DNA of 64,000 bases from Fibrobacter sp. (GCA_024399065.1 JAKSIB010000008.1:60380-124379); one strand, 5' to 3'; numbered from the stretch's first letter, positions 36,284 to 44,734 are shown. A program made the numbers and translations. The notes: generated from the letters alone by a model not told the origin.

Positions 36284-37005
36284 AGCTCTTCCGACAAAAT
36301 TTTAGCCTTGAGGGAATCCTCCGCCACCTTCGTCCAATGGGCAAGCGCCCTATCCTTGGGCAAAGCCTCGTGACCCATGGACCAAATATCCCAGGCAGAT
36401 TCAATATCGCCTTCTTCCCAATAGATGTTACCCAAATTCACGTAAGCCGAGGCAAATTTCGGTTCCTTGGTAACTACGTAGATAAAAATGTTTTTGGACT
36501 CTTCGGTGCGACCCTGCCTTGCCAAAATCAAGGCCTTCAGGTTATAGCTAAAGAAATTCAGGCTGTCCAGCTGGATGGACTGATCTAGCAAGGGCAACAC
36601 GTTGGCCTTACGGTGCTGTTCCATGGTGGCCTTGGCCAGGTAGAACAAACAAGTGGAATAATTGGCGTCAATCTTGCCGCTGCTATCCACGCGGGACAAA
36701 ATTTCAAATTCCCGGGCGGTGCGTTCCCACAGCTCAAAGGTGGGGCCGTTCAACTTTTCCCCGTTTTCAGCCACGGCGTAGTACGAAAGAGCAAGGCCAT
36801 AGCGGGCGTTACGGTGGGCAGGCTGCTGGTCCAAAGCCTTATTGAAGTTGGCGATGGCTCGATCGTAGTCCCCGATTCTCAGGGCATCGTTTCCACGGGC
36901 CACGTCCTCGTCCACACAAGCACAAAAACAAACCATAGCCGCGGCGGCTACGATTTTCAGAAAAAAACTTCTAATTTTTGGGGATTTTCTATCCCAAATG
37001 CTCAT
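36280..37005 (-). CDS. TPR-repeat lipoprotein
   Basis: 241 residues. Signal sequence with a Cys pair (VCFCACVDED) fits a lipobox, lipid anchor at about Cys30. TPR motifs follow: GNDALRIGDYDRAIANFNKAL, AYVNLGNIYWEEGDIESAWDIW and at least two others. Likely an envelope scaffold; it is the first gene of the TPR/kinase/sigma54-activator operon, so it may be the sensor or target of the kinase (inference). TATTTT lies 8 bases before the ATG. Confidence 0.8.
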   Translation of the reverse strand: MSIWDRKSPKIRSFFLKIVAAAAMVCFCACVDEDVARGNDALRIGDYDRAIANFNKALDQQPAHRNARYGLALSYYAVAENGEKLNGPTFELWERTAREFEILSRVDSSGKIDANYSTCLFYLAKATMEQHRKANVLPLLDQSIQLDSLNFFSYNLKALILARQGRTEESKNIFIYVVTKEPKFASAYVNLGNIYWEEGDIESAWDIWSMGHEALPKDRALAHWTKVAEDSLKAKILSEEL

Positions 37006-37071
37006 ATATCCACAAAATAACTAAAAAATTTTGGTTTATGCAAAAAAAGTGCCTCACCAGGGGTCTCCCAT

Positions 37072-37104
37072 AAAAAAAATCCCCACCCGCAGGCAGGGAT
37101 CTTT
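37072..37104 (-). terminator. Terminator of the DUF3332-like gene
   Basis: Minus-strand stem ATCCCTGCC / GGTGGGGAT (37100-37079, two G-T pairs) with a TGCG loop, then T8. Confidence 0.8.
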
Positions 37105-37132
37105 GAAATCGATTTCTTAAAGTAATTAAGAA

Positions 37133-37567
37133 TTACTTTTCAATTTCGCGCTGAGCAACAACGTTGCCTTCCATGTCGAGAGCGCGGACAACGTTTTCAT
37201 CGCGCTGGAAGGTCAGGTTAGCCTTTTCGCCCTTAGCAGTGGTGATTTCAACGGACATAGAACCGTCAGCGTTCTTAACAGCTGCGATTTCGTTGCCCTG
37301 AGCGTCCTTTTCATAGTAGGAGTCGCCAGCAGCGAGCGGGTTGGAACCAGTCCAGAATTCAACAGTGTTCAGGATGACGAAGTCAATGAACATGGTGAAG
37401 GAATAGACCTGGAAAGATGCCAAAGCAAAGTGAACGATGGAGTTGAGCCACTTGTTACCAAGGGTGCCGTTCCACTTGTGGAGCTTGTTGAAGCAAGCGT
37501 TAGAGCCGTAGCAACCGGTGAGAACGATCATGCTTGCGCAAGCGAGAGTGATGATAGCTTTTTTCAT
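37133..37567 (-). CDS. DUF3332-like small lipoprotein
   Basis: 144 residues. Lipoprotein signal MKKAIITLACASMIVLTGC. The next part, KLHKWNGTLGNKWLNSIVHF and ILNTVEFWTGSNPL, matches the DUF3332 family as I remember it, whose members are small envelope proteins of unknown function; two hydrophobic stretches (about 45-75). The C-terminal half is a beta-strand-rich hydrophilic domain. Own promoter with TTGACA and own terminator; AAGGAG 8 bases before ATG. Probably well expressed. Confidence 0.8.
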   Translation of the reverse strand: MKKAIITLACASMIVLTGCYGSNACFNKLHKWNGTLGNKWLNSIVHFALASFQVYSFTMFIDFVILNTVEFWTGSNPLAAGDSYYEKDAQGNEIAAVKNADGSMSVEITTAKGEKANLTFQRDENVVRALDMEGNVVAQREIEK

Positions 37568-37617
37568 TTGTTATACTCCTTAAGGATTGAGTTATCGCTT
37601 TGTTATGCGATGCCCGA

Positions 37618-37644
37618 AATATAATTAAAAAAAAAGTTTGTCAA
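37618..37644 (-). promoter_or_regulatory. Promoter of the DUF3332-like gene
   Basis: Consensus TTGACA (37644-37639, minus) and TATATT (37623-37618) with 15 bases between, containing a T9 run. The short spacer and T-run are unusual but both boxes are near-perfect. Confidence 0.65.
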
Positions 37645-37654
37645 CAAGATTTTG

Positions 37655-38029
37655 CTAGAAATTTTCAAGTGTTTTGATAGACGTCACACAGCCTGGCGAC
37701 AGACGAATTCTTCGTAACTCATTGATTTTCAACCACTTAAACGAGGAATACCCATTTACCCAACGCACTTTCTGGGATATTTCCACGCCGTATGAAAAAA
37801 ATCTTACATTGGGATTTCTTACCATACTCCTCGCCCCGATAAATCGCGCACCGGCAACCTGCACGGAAAGGCACTCAAAGAAGTTCCTTTCCAGGGAATC
37901 CTCGGCAGTCTCTCCGTCCTCAATTTCAAAAGTGGGAAATTCCCAGGAGCCTCCAAAAAGCATTTCCGAAGACCTCCGGCACACAAGAACCCGACCTTTC
38001 CTGGCAACGATTCCAGAAACCGCTAACAC
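37655..38029 (-). CDS. Nudix-fold protein with degenerate Nudix box
   Basis: 124 residues from a GTG start, supported by an excellent AAGGAGG (38040-38034) four bases upstream. The Nudix fold is visible (GIVARKGRVLVCRR..., GGSWEFPTFEIEDGETAEDSLERNFFECLSV). At the box REUxEExG, the catalytic positions read RNFFECLS: two Glu are lost, so metal-dependent hydrolysis is doubtful. It could be a nucleotide-binding regulator. Divergent from the solute-binding protein gene, 113 bases apart. Confidence 0.7.
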   Translation of the reverse strand: MLAVSGIVARKGRVLVCRRSSEMLFGGSWEFPTFEIEDGETAEDSLERNFFECLSVQVAGARFIGARSMVRNPNVRFFSYGVEISQKVRWVNGYSSFKWLKINELRRIRLSPGCVTSIKTLENF

Positions 38030-38097
38030 CGCCCCTCCTTTTACATTTTTTTTGAGATTTTTCGCGTTTTTTTTGTTAAATTACAAAAGAAGTATAT

Positions 38098-38134
38098 CCC
38101 CAGGCCAGTGGTGTATCCTGGGGGTTCACAGGAG
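38098..38134 (+). promoter_or_regulatory. Leader hairpin and Shine-Dalgarno of the solute-binding protein gene
   Basis: CCCCAGG (38098-38104) / CCTGGGG (38117-38123), loop of 12, then AGGAG at 38130-38134 eight bases before the ATG. No U run follows, so it is not a terminator. A role in mRNA stability or control is possible. Confidence 0.5.
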
Positions 38135-38142
38135 TATTACGC

Positions 38143-39675
38143 ATGTTGGGTAAATTGAAAGTTTCCATTTTTGCAACAGTACTGGCAGCAACGGCAGCTT
38201 TGGCTGCACCGAAGCCCCTGACAGTCTGGATTATGCCCAATGGTGCCTCTCCTCAAGAAAAACTTGAACAGCGCCTAAACCTCTTCACCAAGAAAACCGG
38301 CATTCCTACGCAGGTGCAGGTTTTGGACTGGGGCGAAGCCTGGAACCGCATTTCTCTCGCACTTAGTGGTCAGCAGGAAGCCCCGGATGTATTGCAGTTA
38401 GGAACCACCTGGATCCCCTACTTCGCTTCCCGCAAGGAAATCAAGCCTCTTAACGGATGGCTCAAGGATATCGACCCTAGCAGATACGTCCCTGTCAGCT
38501 GGAACACCACCCACATGGATGCCGACACCACCATTTATTCCGTACCTTGGTTCATCGACATTCGCCCGGTTCTCGGCAACAAGAGAATCCTCAAGAAATA
38601 CGGCATCACCAAGGAATCCGTCTCTACCTATAGAGGTTTCGTCGACGCAGTCAAGAAGATTGAACATGCCAACGAAACCCTGGAAGACGGCACCAAGATC
38701 CACGGCTACGCATTCCCGGGCAAAAGCGACTGGAACATTCCCCACAACTTTGCACCTTGGGTATGGAGCAACGGTGGTTCTTTCGTCAAGAAGGACGAAG
38801 AAGGCAAATGGCAGGCAAATATCCTTTCCGAAGAGACCCTTCTTGGTATCGCCAGCTACCTACACTTCGTGGTCGACACATTGGTCCAGGCAGAAGTCCT
38901 TCAGACCAACACCGCACAGGTGGCTCAGCAGTTTAATAACGGCGAATTGGCATTCATCGTCAGCACCACGGAAATCATGATGCAGACCCGTTTCGACGGT
39001 TCCATGGGCGGTCTCTCCAACGCACGCATCGGCGCCGACAGTGTTGTCGCCATTCCGTTCCCTAGCGGTGCAGCAGGCAGTTCCAGCTTCATTGGCGGAA
39101 GCAACCTGGCAATTCCCGCAGGCAACAAGCGAGCCGAAGCCAAGGATCTTTTGCTTTTCCTCGTAAATGACGAAAACCAGGACGCCTATACAAAGCAAAT
39201 CGGTCTCCTCCCCACCTCCAAGAAGGTGCTTGCCAACTGGGCTAAGGACGAAGACTACGCCGAATTGATCAAGGCTCTAGAAACCGGCAAAACATACGTT
39301 ACCATTCCTGAATGGGGCACCATCGAGCAACAGTTGGTGGCTATGTTCAGTTCCGTCTGGGAAATGATGGAAATTCCCTCCCTGTACTCCGAAGAAAAGC
39401 TTTACAGCATCTTCAAGCAGTACACCATCGAAATTAACAAGACAGTAAACCATCCCACCGCAAATGTCATGACCGAAGCAGAGTTCAAGGCAATGTGGGA
39501 GAACCTGTTCAATAAGAAGATTCACAACCATGGCGAAAAGCCCAGCAAGGATACAACGTCCAAGGACAACCGCGACGAAATCGTCAACAGCAATTTGTCC
39601 AAGGCTCCTTTCGTATTCATTGCAATGGTTATTCTCGGATTCCTGTTCAACTTCCGCAGGAAGAGAAAGCAATAG
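38143..39675 (+). CDS. Membrane-anchored extracellular solute-binding protein
   Basis: 510 residues. Signal peptide (about 1-21), then a family-1-type solute-binding fold at about 24-440: LTVWIMPNGASPQEKLEQRL, WGEAWNRISLALS, APDVLQLGTTW and GGSNLAIPAGNK are typical of sugar-binding ABC components. Unlike these, it ends with a membrane helix (about 488-505, PFVFIAMVILGFLF) and a basic tail RRKRKQ, so it is tethered to the inner membrane. No permease or ATPase gene is near; 16 bases later begins a diguanylate cyclase. This suggests a ligand sensor rather than a transporter (inference). Confidence 0.85.
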   Translation: MLGKLKVSIFATVLAATAALAAPKPLTVWIMPNGASPQEKLEQRLNLFTKKTGIPTQVQVLDWGEAWNRISLALSGQQEAPDVLQLGTTWIPYFASRKEIKPLNGWLKDIDPSRYVPVSWNTTHMDADTTIYSVPWFIDIRPVLGNKRILKKYGITKESVSTYRGFVDAVKKIEHANETLEDGTKIHGYAFPGKSDWNIPHNFAPWVWSNGGSFVKKDEEGKWQANILSEETLLGIASYLHFVVDTLVQAEVLQTNTAQVAQQFNNGELAFIVSTTEIMMQTRFDGSMGGLSNARIGADSVVAIPFPSGAAGSSSFIGGSNLAIPAGNKRAEAKDLLLFLVNDENQDAYTKQIGLLPTSKKVLANWAKDEDYAELIKALETGKTYVTIPEWGTIEQQLVAMFSSVWEMMEIPSLYSEEKLYSIFKQYTIEINKTVNHPTANVMTEAEFKAMWENLFNKKIHNHGEKPSKDTTSKDNRDEIVNSNLSKAPFVFIAMVILGFLFNFRRKRKQ

Positions 39676-39691
39676 TTTCTAACGGTACCTT

Positions 39692-41509
39692 ATGCGAGAT
39701 TCCGCTATCCTAAGATTTTCCCGAAGCATCATTTTCAAGTCCATCTTGATTTTGACCGTGGCAATGACCTTGGTGGTCACTGGCGGCATCTGGCTCTATA
39801 CCCAGAAACAATCTGCTCTCATGTTGGAATGGAGCTACAACAACAACGCTGCCCAGCTGAGTCAGATCGCGGCAACCGCCAGCAATGAAATGAAGCAGTT
39901 CGGCGACCGTCTTTCCCTTTTGGCAAAGACCTCTGAAATCCAGAGCATGGACCCGACTACCGCCGCCAGTTACCTGAAGAGTTACAACATTTCCACCCTG
40001 TTCATCTCCGGTGAAAACATTTCCATTTACGACCGCCAGGGAAATTTTGTCTGCGACAATTCCATGACCGGCATGCAGACGGGAAGCAACTACCCCGTCG
40101 ACTTTTCCCGAATCACGCCCCACCGCCCCTACGTCACCCCTTGGTACAAGACCAGCAAGGAATCCGCTCCCGAACGCATTTTCGGAATCAACATTTCCAA
40201 CCGAGCAGTGGGTGACGGAAGCCTTGTAGCAACCTTCTCCCTCCGCAGACTTTGGAAGAGCTTCGCCGATTACAAGATTGGCAAGAATGGTTTTCTGGTG
40301 GCAATCAATACCCAGGGCGAAATTCTTTACCACCCTGACTTAAAGACTTGGTTGACCGACACCCACAAGATTTCTGAACTCGGACTTGCCGATGTGGACC
40401 CGAGAAATTTCAGCGTTCAGAAGCCCACTTTCCAAAAGCTTTCCGATGGCAAATCCTACCTGGTAAACTACGTCTACGACAACAACTACGATTTCGGCAT
40501 CTTCGCATTCCAGCCCAAGAGCGAAATTGATGGTCTTGTAGCATCCGTCCGCCAAAGCAGCCTGCTCATCCTTGCTGTAGCAATCTTCTTCATCTTTGGC
40601 CTCGCCGCCTGGATGTTCTTTATGCTTGGTCTCCCGCTGAACAAACTGACCAACCACATCCGCAAGATTTCCGATGGAAACATGGATGTTGAACAAATTC
40701 ACGTTGGCCACCGCAAGGATGAAATCGGCACGCTGTCCCAGGCATTCAACCTGATGCACAGCACCATCCTGCGACAGTTGAAAGAACTTGAAGCCCACCG
40801 CAACATGTTGGAACAGGAAGTCCGCGACCGTACCAAGGAATTGGAACTGGCCAACAAGAAGCTGGACTTGATTTCCAGAACCGACGAACTGACCGGCCTC
40901 CCCAACCGTCGCGATATGAACGAAACTATCGCCAACGAAATTGGTAGAAGCCAGCGTACCCACAAGCCGTTCTGCTTCATCTTTATCGATATTGACCACT
41001 TTAAGGCCATCAACGACACCTACGGCCATGCCTGTGGTGACGTTGTGCTGAAGTCTGTAGCACAAACCGTCCGCGGTCTCCTCCGTAAGTACGACGTTTT
41101 CGCCCGCTACGGTGGTGAAGAATTCCTGACCTTGCTTCCGGAAACAGACCTGGATGGTGCCACAATCGTGGCAGAGCGCTTCCGCAAGAAGATTGAACGG
41201 ATGACGGTCCATTACGGCGACTACACCATTAACGTTACCGTTACCTTGGGTGTAGCCAAGTTCGACGAACGCCTCGGTGCCGATCGAAGCATTCAACAGG
41301 CCGACAAGGCCCTGTACCAGGGTAAGGAAGGCGGCCGTAACCAGGTTGTGGTATGGAAGCCTGAATGGACTACCGAAACCGATTACGAAATGGCAGCCAT
41401 TGACATGGCAGAAGCCAAGAAGATGTCCGACACTCAGGCCATGAACGCCATTGCTGAACAGGCCGAACAGATCATCAACGTCGAATTCAGGGACGAAGAC
41501 AATAAGTAA
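39692..41509 (+). CDS. Diguanylate cyclase with Cache-HAMP sensor
   Basis: 605 residues. Membrane helix 1 (about 13-33), periplasmic Cache-like domain (about 35-285, with DRQGNFVCDNSM and GFLVAINTQGEILYH), helix 2 (about 288-312), HAMP (about 313-366), a coiled coil (EAHRNMLEQEVRDRTKELELANKK), and GGDEF domain (about 400-560). The active-site motif is RYGGEEF (around 472-478), and the product-inhibition site RKYD lies five residues before it, so it likely makes c-di-GMP with feedback. Co-transcribed with the tethered solute-binding protein. Confidence 0.92.
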   Translation: MRDSAILRFSRSIIFKSILILTVAMTLVVTGGIWLYTQKQSALMLEWSYNNNAAQLSQIAATASNEMKQFGDRLSLLAKTSEIQSMDPTTAASYLKSYNISTLFISGENISIYDRQGNFVCDNSMTGMQTGSNYPVDFSRITPHRPYVTPWYKTSKESAPERIFGINISNRAVGDGSLVATFSLRRLWKSFADYKIGKNGFLVAINTQGEILYHPDLKTWLTDTHKISELGLADVDPRNFSVQKPTFQKLSDGKSYLVNYVYDNNYDFGIFAFQPKSEIDGLVASVRQSSLLILAVAIFFIFGLAAWMFFMLGLPLNKLTNHIRKISDGNMDVEQIHVGHRKDEIGTLSQAFNLMHSTILRQLKELEAHRNMLEQEVRDRTKELELANKKLDLISRTDELTGLPNRRDMNETIANEIGRSQRTHKPFCFIFIDIDHFKAINDTYGHACGDVVLKSVAQTVRGLLRKYDVFARYGGEEFLTLLPETDLDGATIVAERFRKKIERMTVHYGDYTINVTVTLGVAKFDERLGADRSIQQADKALYQGKEGGRNQVVVWKPEWTTETDYEMAAIDMAEAKKMSDTQAMNAIAEQAEQIINVEFRDEDNK

Positions 41510-41576
41510 TCAAACACAAAATTGATCCGGGATTGATCGCCCCATCGTAGCAAACTCCGCGCACGACTCAGGAATT

Positions 41577-41612
41577 AAAAAAAGTCCGCCGCTTAATGCG
41601 ACGGACTTTTTT
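41577..41612. terminator. Bidirectional terminator after the GGDEF gene / tRNA-Pro
   Basis: GTCCG-C-CGC / GCG-A-CGGAC with a TTAAT loop, A run before, T run after. Confidence 0.85.
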
Positions 41613-41613
41613 A

Positions 41614-41687
41614 TCGGGATGACTGAATTCGAATCAGCGACCTCTTGAACCCCATTCAAGCGCTCTACCAGGCTGAGCTACATCCCG
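41614..41687 (-). tRNA. tRNA-Pro (anticodon GGG)
   Basis: 74-base cloverleaf on the minus strand: acceptor CGGGATG/CATCCCG, D-arm with GCTC/GAGC, anticodon stem CTTGA/TCAAG with loop ATGGGGT, T-loop TTCGAAT. It reads CCC (and CCU by wobble). No CCA encoded. Confidence 0.94.
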
Positions 41688-41767
41688 AGGTCTTTTTTAA
41701 AAGAGTAGACCAAAGGTAGTTAAAATTTCACTTTTGGCAAGGCAAACCTTCCAAAAAATGTCAAATT

Positions 41768-42532
41768 TTACTTCCAATAACCGATAACCAGCACCTCAGG
41801 AGTGGCCTTCGGGTATTTCTTGCTCTTAAAAGTCACAATTTTGCGGATGCTCTGCTGCTTCAGCTCCCAGCCTTCGCGGCTCAGACCCTTGGTAGAGAGG
41901 GTGATCTTGAGGGCCGGAATCTTGCCACCTTCGGAAACCTTGCCGTTTTCGTCCACCTTAACCTTCACGTTCTTGGTCTTGATGGTGAAGTCCTTGGCAG
42001 ATTCGTCTGCCAGGGTCAGATCCGGGCGAGCCTTCTTATCGGTTTCCCAGACGTAGAAGGACCATTCACGAGATTCGCCAGCAGTGTAGAAACCTGCATC
42101 GAACATCTTTTCGCTGAAGAACACCGGAGCCTTCACATTACCTTCCAAAGCTGCAGTGTAAGGTTTGCCGTCGGTACCTACGAGAACCACAGTGGGGCTC
42201 ACCGGACCTTCCATACCGGAAAAGTCCATATCAAATTCGATGACCACCGCGTTCTTGGGCTGGATAGATGTGGGATACTTGAAGTTTGACATGCCAATGC
42301 CCTGGCCCATCACGGTTTCCAGTTTGATTTCCTTGCCGGATACATTGGCTCCCTTCAAAACAAAATGCTTTACATCGCCCTGGTTCACTTCACCGATCTG
42401 GTAAATGGCAGGGGTAAACAAAATAGCGTCGGCAGCGAATGCCTGGGTTGCGAGGGCCGTTGCGAAAACGGATGCGCGGAGTACGCTGCGAGGTGCGCGA
42501 AAAGTTGCGCGGGAATTAAAAATTTTCTTCAT
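41768..42532 (-). CDS. Periplasmic protein with DUF1573-like beta-sandwich
   Basis: 254 residues from ATG 42532. A long signal peptide with a basic front (MKKIFNSRATFRAPRSVLRAS) and AFA cleavage. The mature part begins IYQIGEVNQGDVKHFVLKGAN, the pattern of DUF1573/Ig-like modules, which set a beta strand against 'G.i..G......F...N'. A second similar sandwich follows (FDAGFYTAGESREWSFYVWET). Role unknown. TATATT (42544-42539) ends six bases before the ATG. No terminator seen after it. Confidence 0.65.
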   Translation of the reverse strand: MKKIFNSRATFRAPRSVLRASVFATALATQAFAADAILFTPAIYQIGEVNQGDVKHFVLKGANVSGKEIKLETVMGQGIGMSNFKYPTSIQPKNAVVIEFDMDFSGMEGPVSPTVVLVGTDGKPYTAALEGNVKAPVFFSEKMFDAGFYTAGESREWSFYVWETDKKARPDLTLADESAKDFTIKTKNVKVKVDENGKVSEGGKIPALKITLSTKGLSREGWELKQQSIRKIVTFKSKKYPKATPEVLVIGYWK

Positions 42533-42538
42533 GGTCTG

Positions 42539-42544
42539 AATATA
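42539..42544 (-). promoter_or_regulatory. TATATT -10 box 6 bases before the ATG
   Basis: Exactly the spacing seen at 15324, 45374 and 50506; the mRNA would be leaderless. No clear -35. Confidence 0.45.
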
Positions 42545-42593
42545 CAAATTTTGCAGAACAAAGGACACTCATTCCCAAAAGGATCCCCGCTGT

Positions 42594-43211
42594 TTATGCC
42601 TTGGTGTAAACCACCACGAAGCTTTTGCCTTTTACAATATCCAGAACCTGGATATTTTCAAAGCCAGCCTGTCTGCCAAGTTCCATCAGCTGTTCCGGTT
42701 CGAACTTCTTGAAACCCTTCCTGGTGTAGGAAAGTTTGTCCAGCCATTCCCTGGTGTAGACCACATTGTAAAAGGCGGCGCCCGGTTTCAGCACTCGACG
42801 GATTTCAGAGAGACCCTTCACGGTGTCAGACCAGAAATAGATAGTGTTGATGGAGGAGACGGCAGCGAAGGTTTTGTCGTCGAAGGGGAGCGCACAGCAG
42901 TCCCCCACTTGCAAATGAAGGTGACCATTGCTAGCGGCAGTGGCGTTGCGGCGTGTGGCTTGGTCCATCATGTCCTGGGAGATGTCGATGCCGTACAAGT
43001 CCGCTTTCGTTTTCTTGTACAGACGCTGCAAAAGGTAGCCGTTGCCGTAGCCAATGTCCAGCACTTTTTCGCCGGGCTGAACGTTCATCAAGGCCACCGT
43101 ATTCTTGTACATGGCCTTGTTGATGAAGTTCATGATGACGCAGCAGACCTTCCCCACGAAACCGCGAGGATTCCCAAACTGCGAGCCTATATAATCTGTG
43201 AATTTTGACAT
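42594..43211 (-). CDS. Class I SAM-dependent methyltransferase
   Basis: 205 residues from ATG 43211 (the 12-residue extension is less likely). Methyltransf_11 type: motif I VLDIGYGNGYLL (about 52-63), acidic end of strand 2 GIDIS, motif II/III VGDCCALPFDDKTF and motif V IRRVLKPGA. The N-terminal region (RGFVGKVCCVIMNFINKAMY) may touch the membrane or substrate. The substrate (small molecule, lipid or quinone) cannot be read from the sequence. Divergent from the acetyltransferase gene. Confidence 0.82.
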   Translation of the reverse strand: MSKFTDYIGSQFGNPRGFVGKVCCVIMNFINKAMYKNTVALMNVQPGEKVLDIGYGNGYLLQRLYKKTKADLYGIDISQDMMDQATRRNATAASNGHLHLQVGDCCALPFDDKTFAAVSSINTIYFWSDTVKGLSEIRRVLKPGAAFYNVVYTREWLDKLSYTRKGFKKFEPEQLMELGRQAGFENIQVLDIVKGKSFVVVYTKA

Positions 43212-43268
43212 GATTGCGCGACCTTTTAACGAAGGTAAAGCTAGCATTTTTTATTTTTGCAAACCGAT

Positions 43269-43898
43269 ATGAGTCCGAATCCAAACACAGTTCATCCTAT
43301 CACTGGGTACGATAAAGAAATCTACGTCAAACCCACCATCAAAAATCCAAACATCGTCGTTGGGGATTTCACTTATATAGCTGATTCGGAATTCGAAAGT
43401 CATGTCACCCATTTCTACCCTTGGAGCAGGGATAAGCTGATTATCGGCAAATTTTGCCAAATTGCCGCAGGCGTTGAATTTGTCATGAACGACGCCAACC
43501 ATCAGATGAATTCCGTTTCCACATTTCCTTTCTATACTCTTGAAGGTTGGGACATGAAGCCACCAAAGGCCGAAGACATGCCTTTCAAAGGCAACACTGT
43601 CATTGGGAATGACGTATGGATCGGTCAAAACGTCACCATACTCCCGGGTACACAAATCGGAGACGGAGCCATCATCGGAGCAAGCAGCGTTGTGTGCGGG
43701 AAAGTCGAGCCCTATACAATCATTGCAGGAAACCCTGCAATACCTATCCGCAAGCGATTTGACGACGAACTGATTAGTATGATGCAAAAATGGAAATGGT
43801 GGGACAAATCCATTGAAGAAATCAATTGTTTGATTCCCATTCTCACCAACAGCAATCTCGAAATCGTCAAAGAAAAAATCAAAGAGTTTTTGAAATGA
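43269..43898 (+). CDS. CatB/Vat-family O-acetyltransferase
   Basis: 209 residues from ATG 43269 (a TTG four codons upstream is weaker). Left-handed beta-helix hexapeptide family: GNTVIGNDVWIGQNVTILPG then GDGAIIGASSVV. NPNTVHPITGYD and KLIIGKFCQIAAGVEFVMNDANHQM match the xenobiotic acetyltransferase (Vat/CatB) branch; His78 is the expected catalytic base. Chromosomal members exist widely, so a resistance role should not be assumed. Its TGA overlaps the next ATG by four bases, coupling it to a HAD phosphatase. Confidence 0.85.
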   Translation: MSPNPNTVHPITGYDKEIYVKPTIKNPNIVVGDFTYIADSEFESHVTHFYPWSRDKLIIGKFCQIAAGVEFVMNDANHQMNSVSTFPFYTLEGWDMKPPKAEDMPFKGNTVIGNDVWIGQNVTILPGTQIGDGAIIGASSVVCGKVEPYTIIAGNPAIPIRKRFDDELISMMQKWKWWDKSIEEINCLIPILTNSNLEIVKEKIKEFLK

Positions 43899-44734
43899 CA
43901 ACTTCTGCAGAACTGAAAGAATTATTGGCCCGCAAGGAACTGTTCATTTTTGATTTGGACGGAACCATGTTCAATTCATTGGGGGACTTGGCTCCCGCCG
44001 TGAATTACGCATTGAAAGTGTTTGGCGTTCAGCAGATTTCAAAGGATAACGTCAGAAGTTGCATCGGAAACGGATCCCGCAATCTTATTCGCAGGTCTGT
44101 AGCTTCAGGACTCATGTTTGCCGCAGGAAAGACTGCCGGCGAGCCCATTGCAGGTAAAAGCAGCGTCGAACATTTGGACGTTCGCGACAAGGAAGCCGTC
44201 AATATTATTCTGGAAAAAGCCGGTTTTGACGAAGCCAAAATTGACGAGGTTCTGAAGACTTATTCCAATTACTATTGGGATCATTGCACCGAAGATACAG
44301 TTCCCTACGAAGGGGTCATTGAAATCATCAAACGCATCAATGCAGCGGATTCCATCTGCGGCGCAGGCAAGAAACGCGCCGCCATGCTGACCAACAAGCC
44401 GGTTCTTCCCGCCAAGAAAATTCTAACGAAATTCGGGTTAATCGGTGGCGCAGAAAACCGCCCCGCGGACCTTATTTCCGCATACCTTTGCGGAGACACT
44501 TCACCGGAGCGCAAGCCCTCCCCTGCCGGCATTTTCGCCATCATGAATCAGTTCGGAATCACTCCCGAAAAAACGGTGATGATCGGCGACGATACTCCGG
44601 ATGTGATGGCCGCCAAGAATGCAGGCGTCGATTGTATCACTCTACTGGAAGGTTTCGGCCGCCCCGAAAATCTTTTGCCCTTGGAGCCCCGCTATACCAT
44701 TAGGCACATCAAGGACTTGCTGAAGCTGGTATAA
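43895..44734 (+). CDS. HAD-superfamily phosphatase, phosphoglycolate phosphatase-like
   Basis: 279 residues from the coupled ATG. Motif I FDLDGTMFNS with Asp20 nucleophile and Asp22, motif II MLTNKP, motif III Lys in ERKPSPAG, motif IV MIGDDTPDVMAAKNAG. The long helical cap (about 30-150) fits Gph/PGP-like enzymes, but it is longer than E. coli Gph, with a 30-residue insert around 80-105. The true substrate may relate to the acetyltransferase partner (inference). Confidence 0.85.
   Translation: MTTSAELKELLARKELFIFDLDGTMFNSLGDLAPAVNYALKVFGVQQISKDNVRSCIGNGSRNLIRRSVASGLMFAAGKTAGEPIAGKSSVEHLDVRDKEAVNIILEKAGFDEAKIDEVLKTYSNYYWDHCTEDTVPYEGVIEIIKRINAADSICGAGKKRAAMLTNKPVLPAKKILTKFGLIGGAENRPADLISAYLCGDTSPERKPSPAGIFAIMNQFGITPEKTVMIGDDTPDVMAAKNAGVDCITLLEGFGRPENLLPLEPRYTIRHIKDLLKLV

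Noticed and set aside
38098..38134. c-di-GMP riboswitch upstream of the SBP-GGDEF operon
   Set aside because: Attractive by context, but only a single hairpin is present. The conserved GEMM core elements are not there.
43269..43898. Acquired antibiotic-resistance gene (vat/catB)
   Set aside because: No mobile element, no composition break and coupled to a housekeeping-like phosphatase. The family is widespread on chromosomes.
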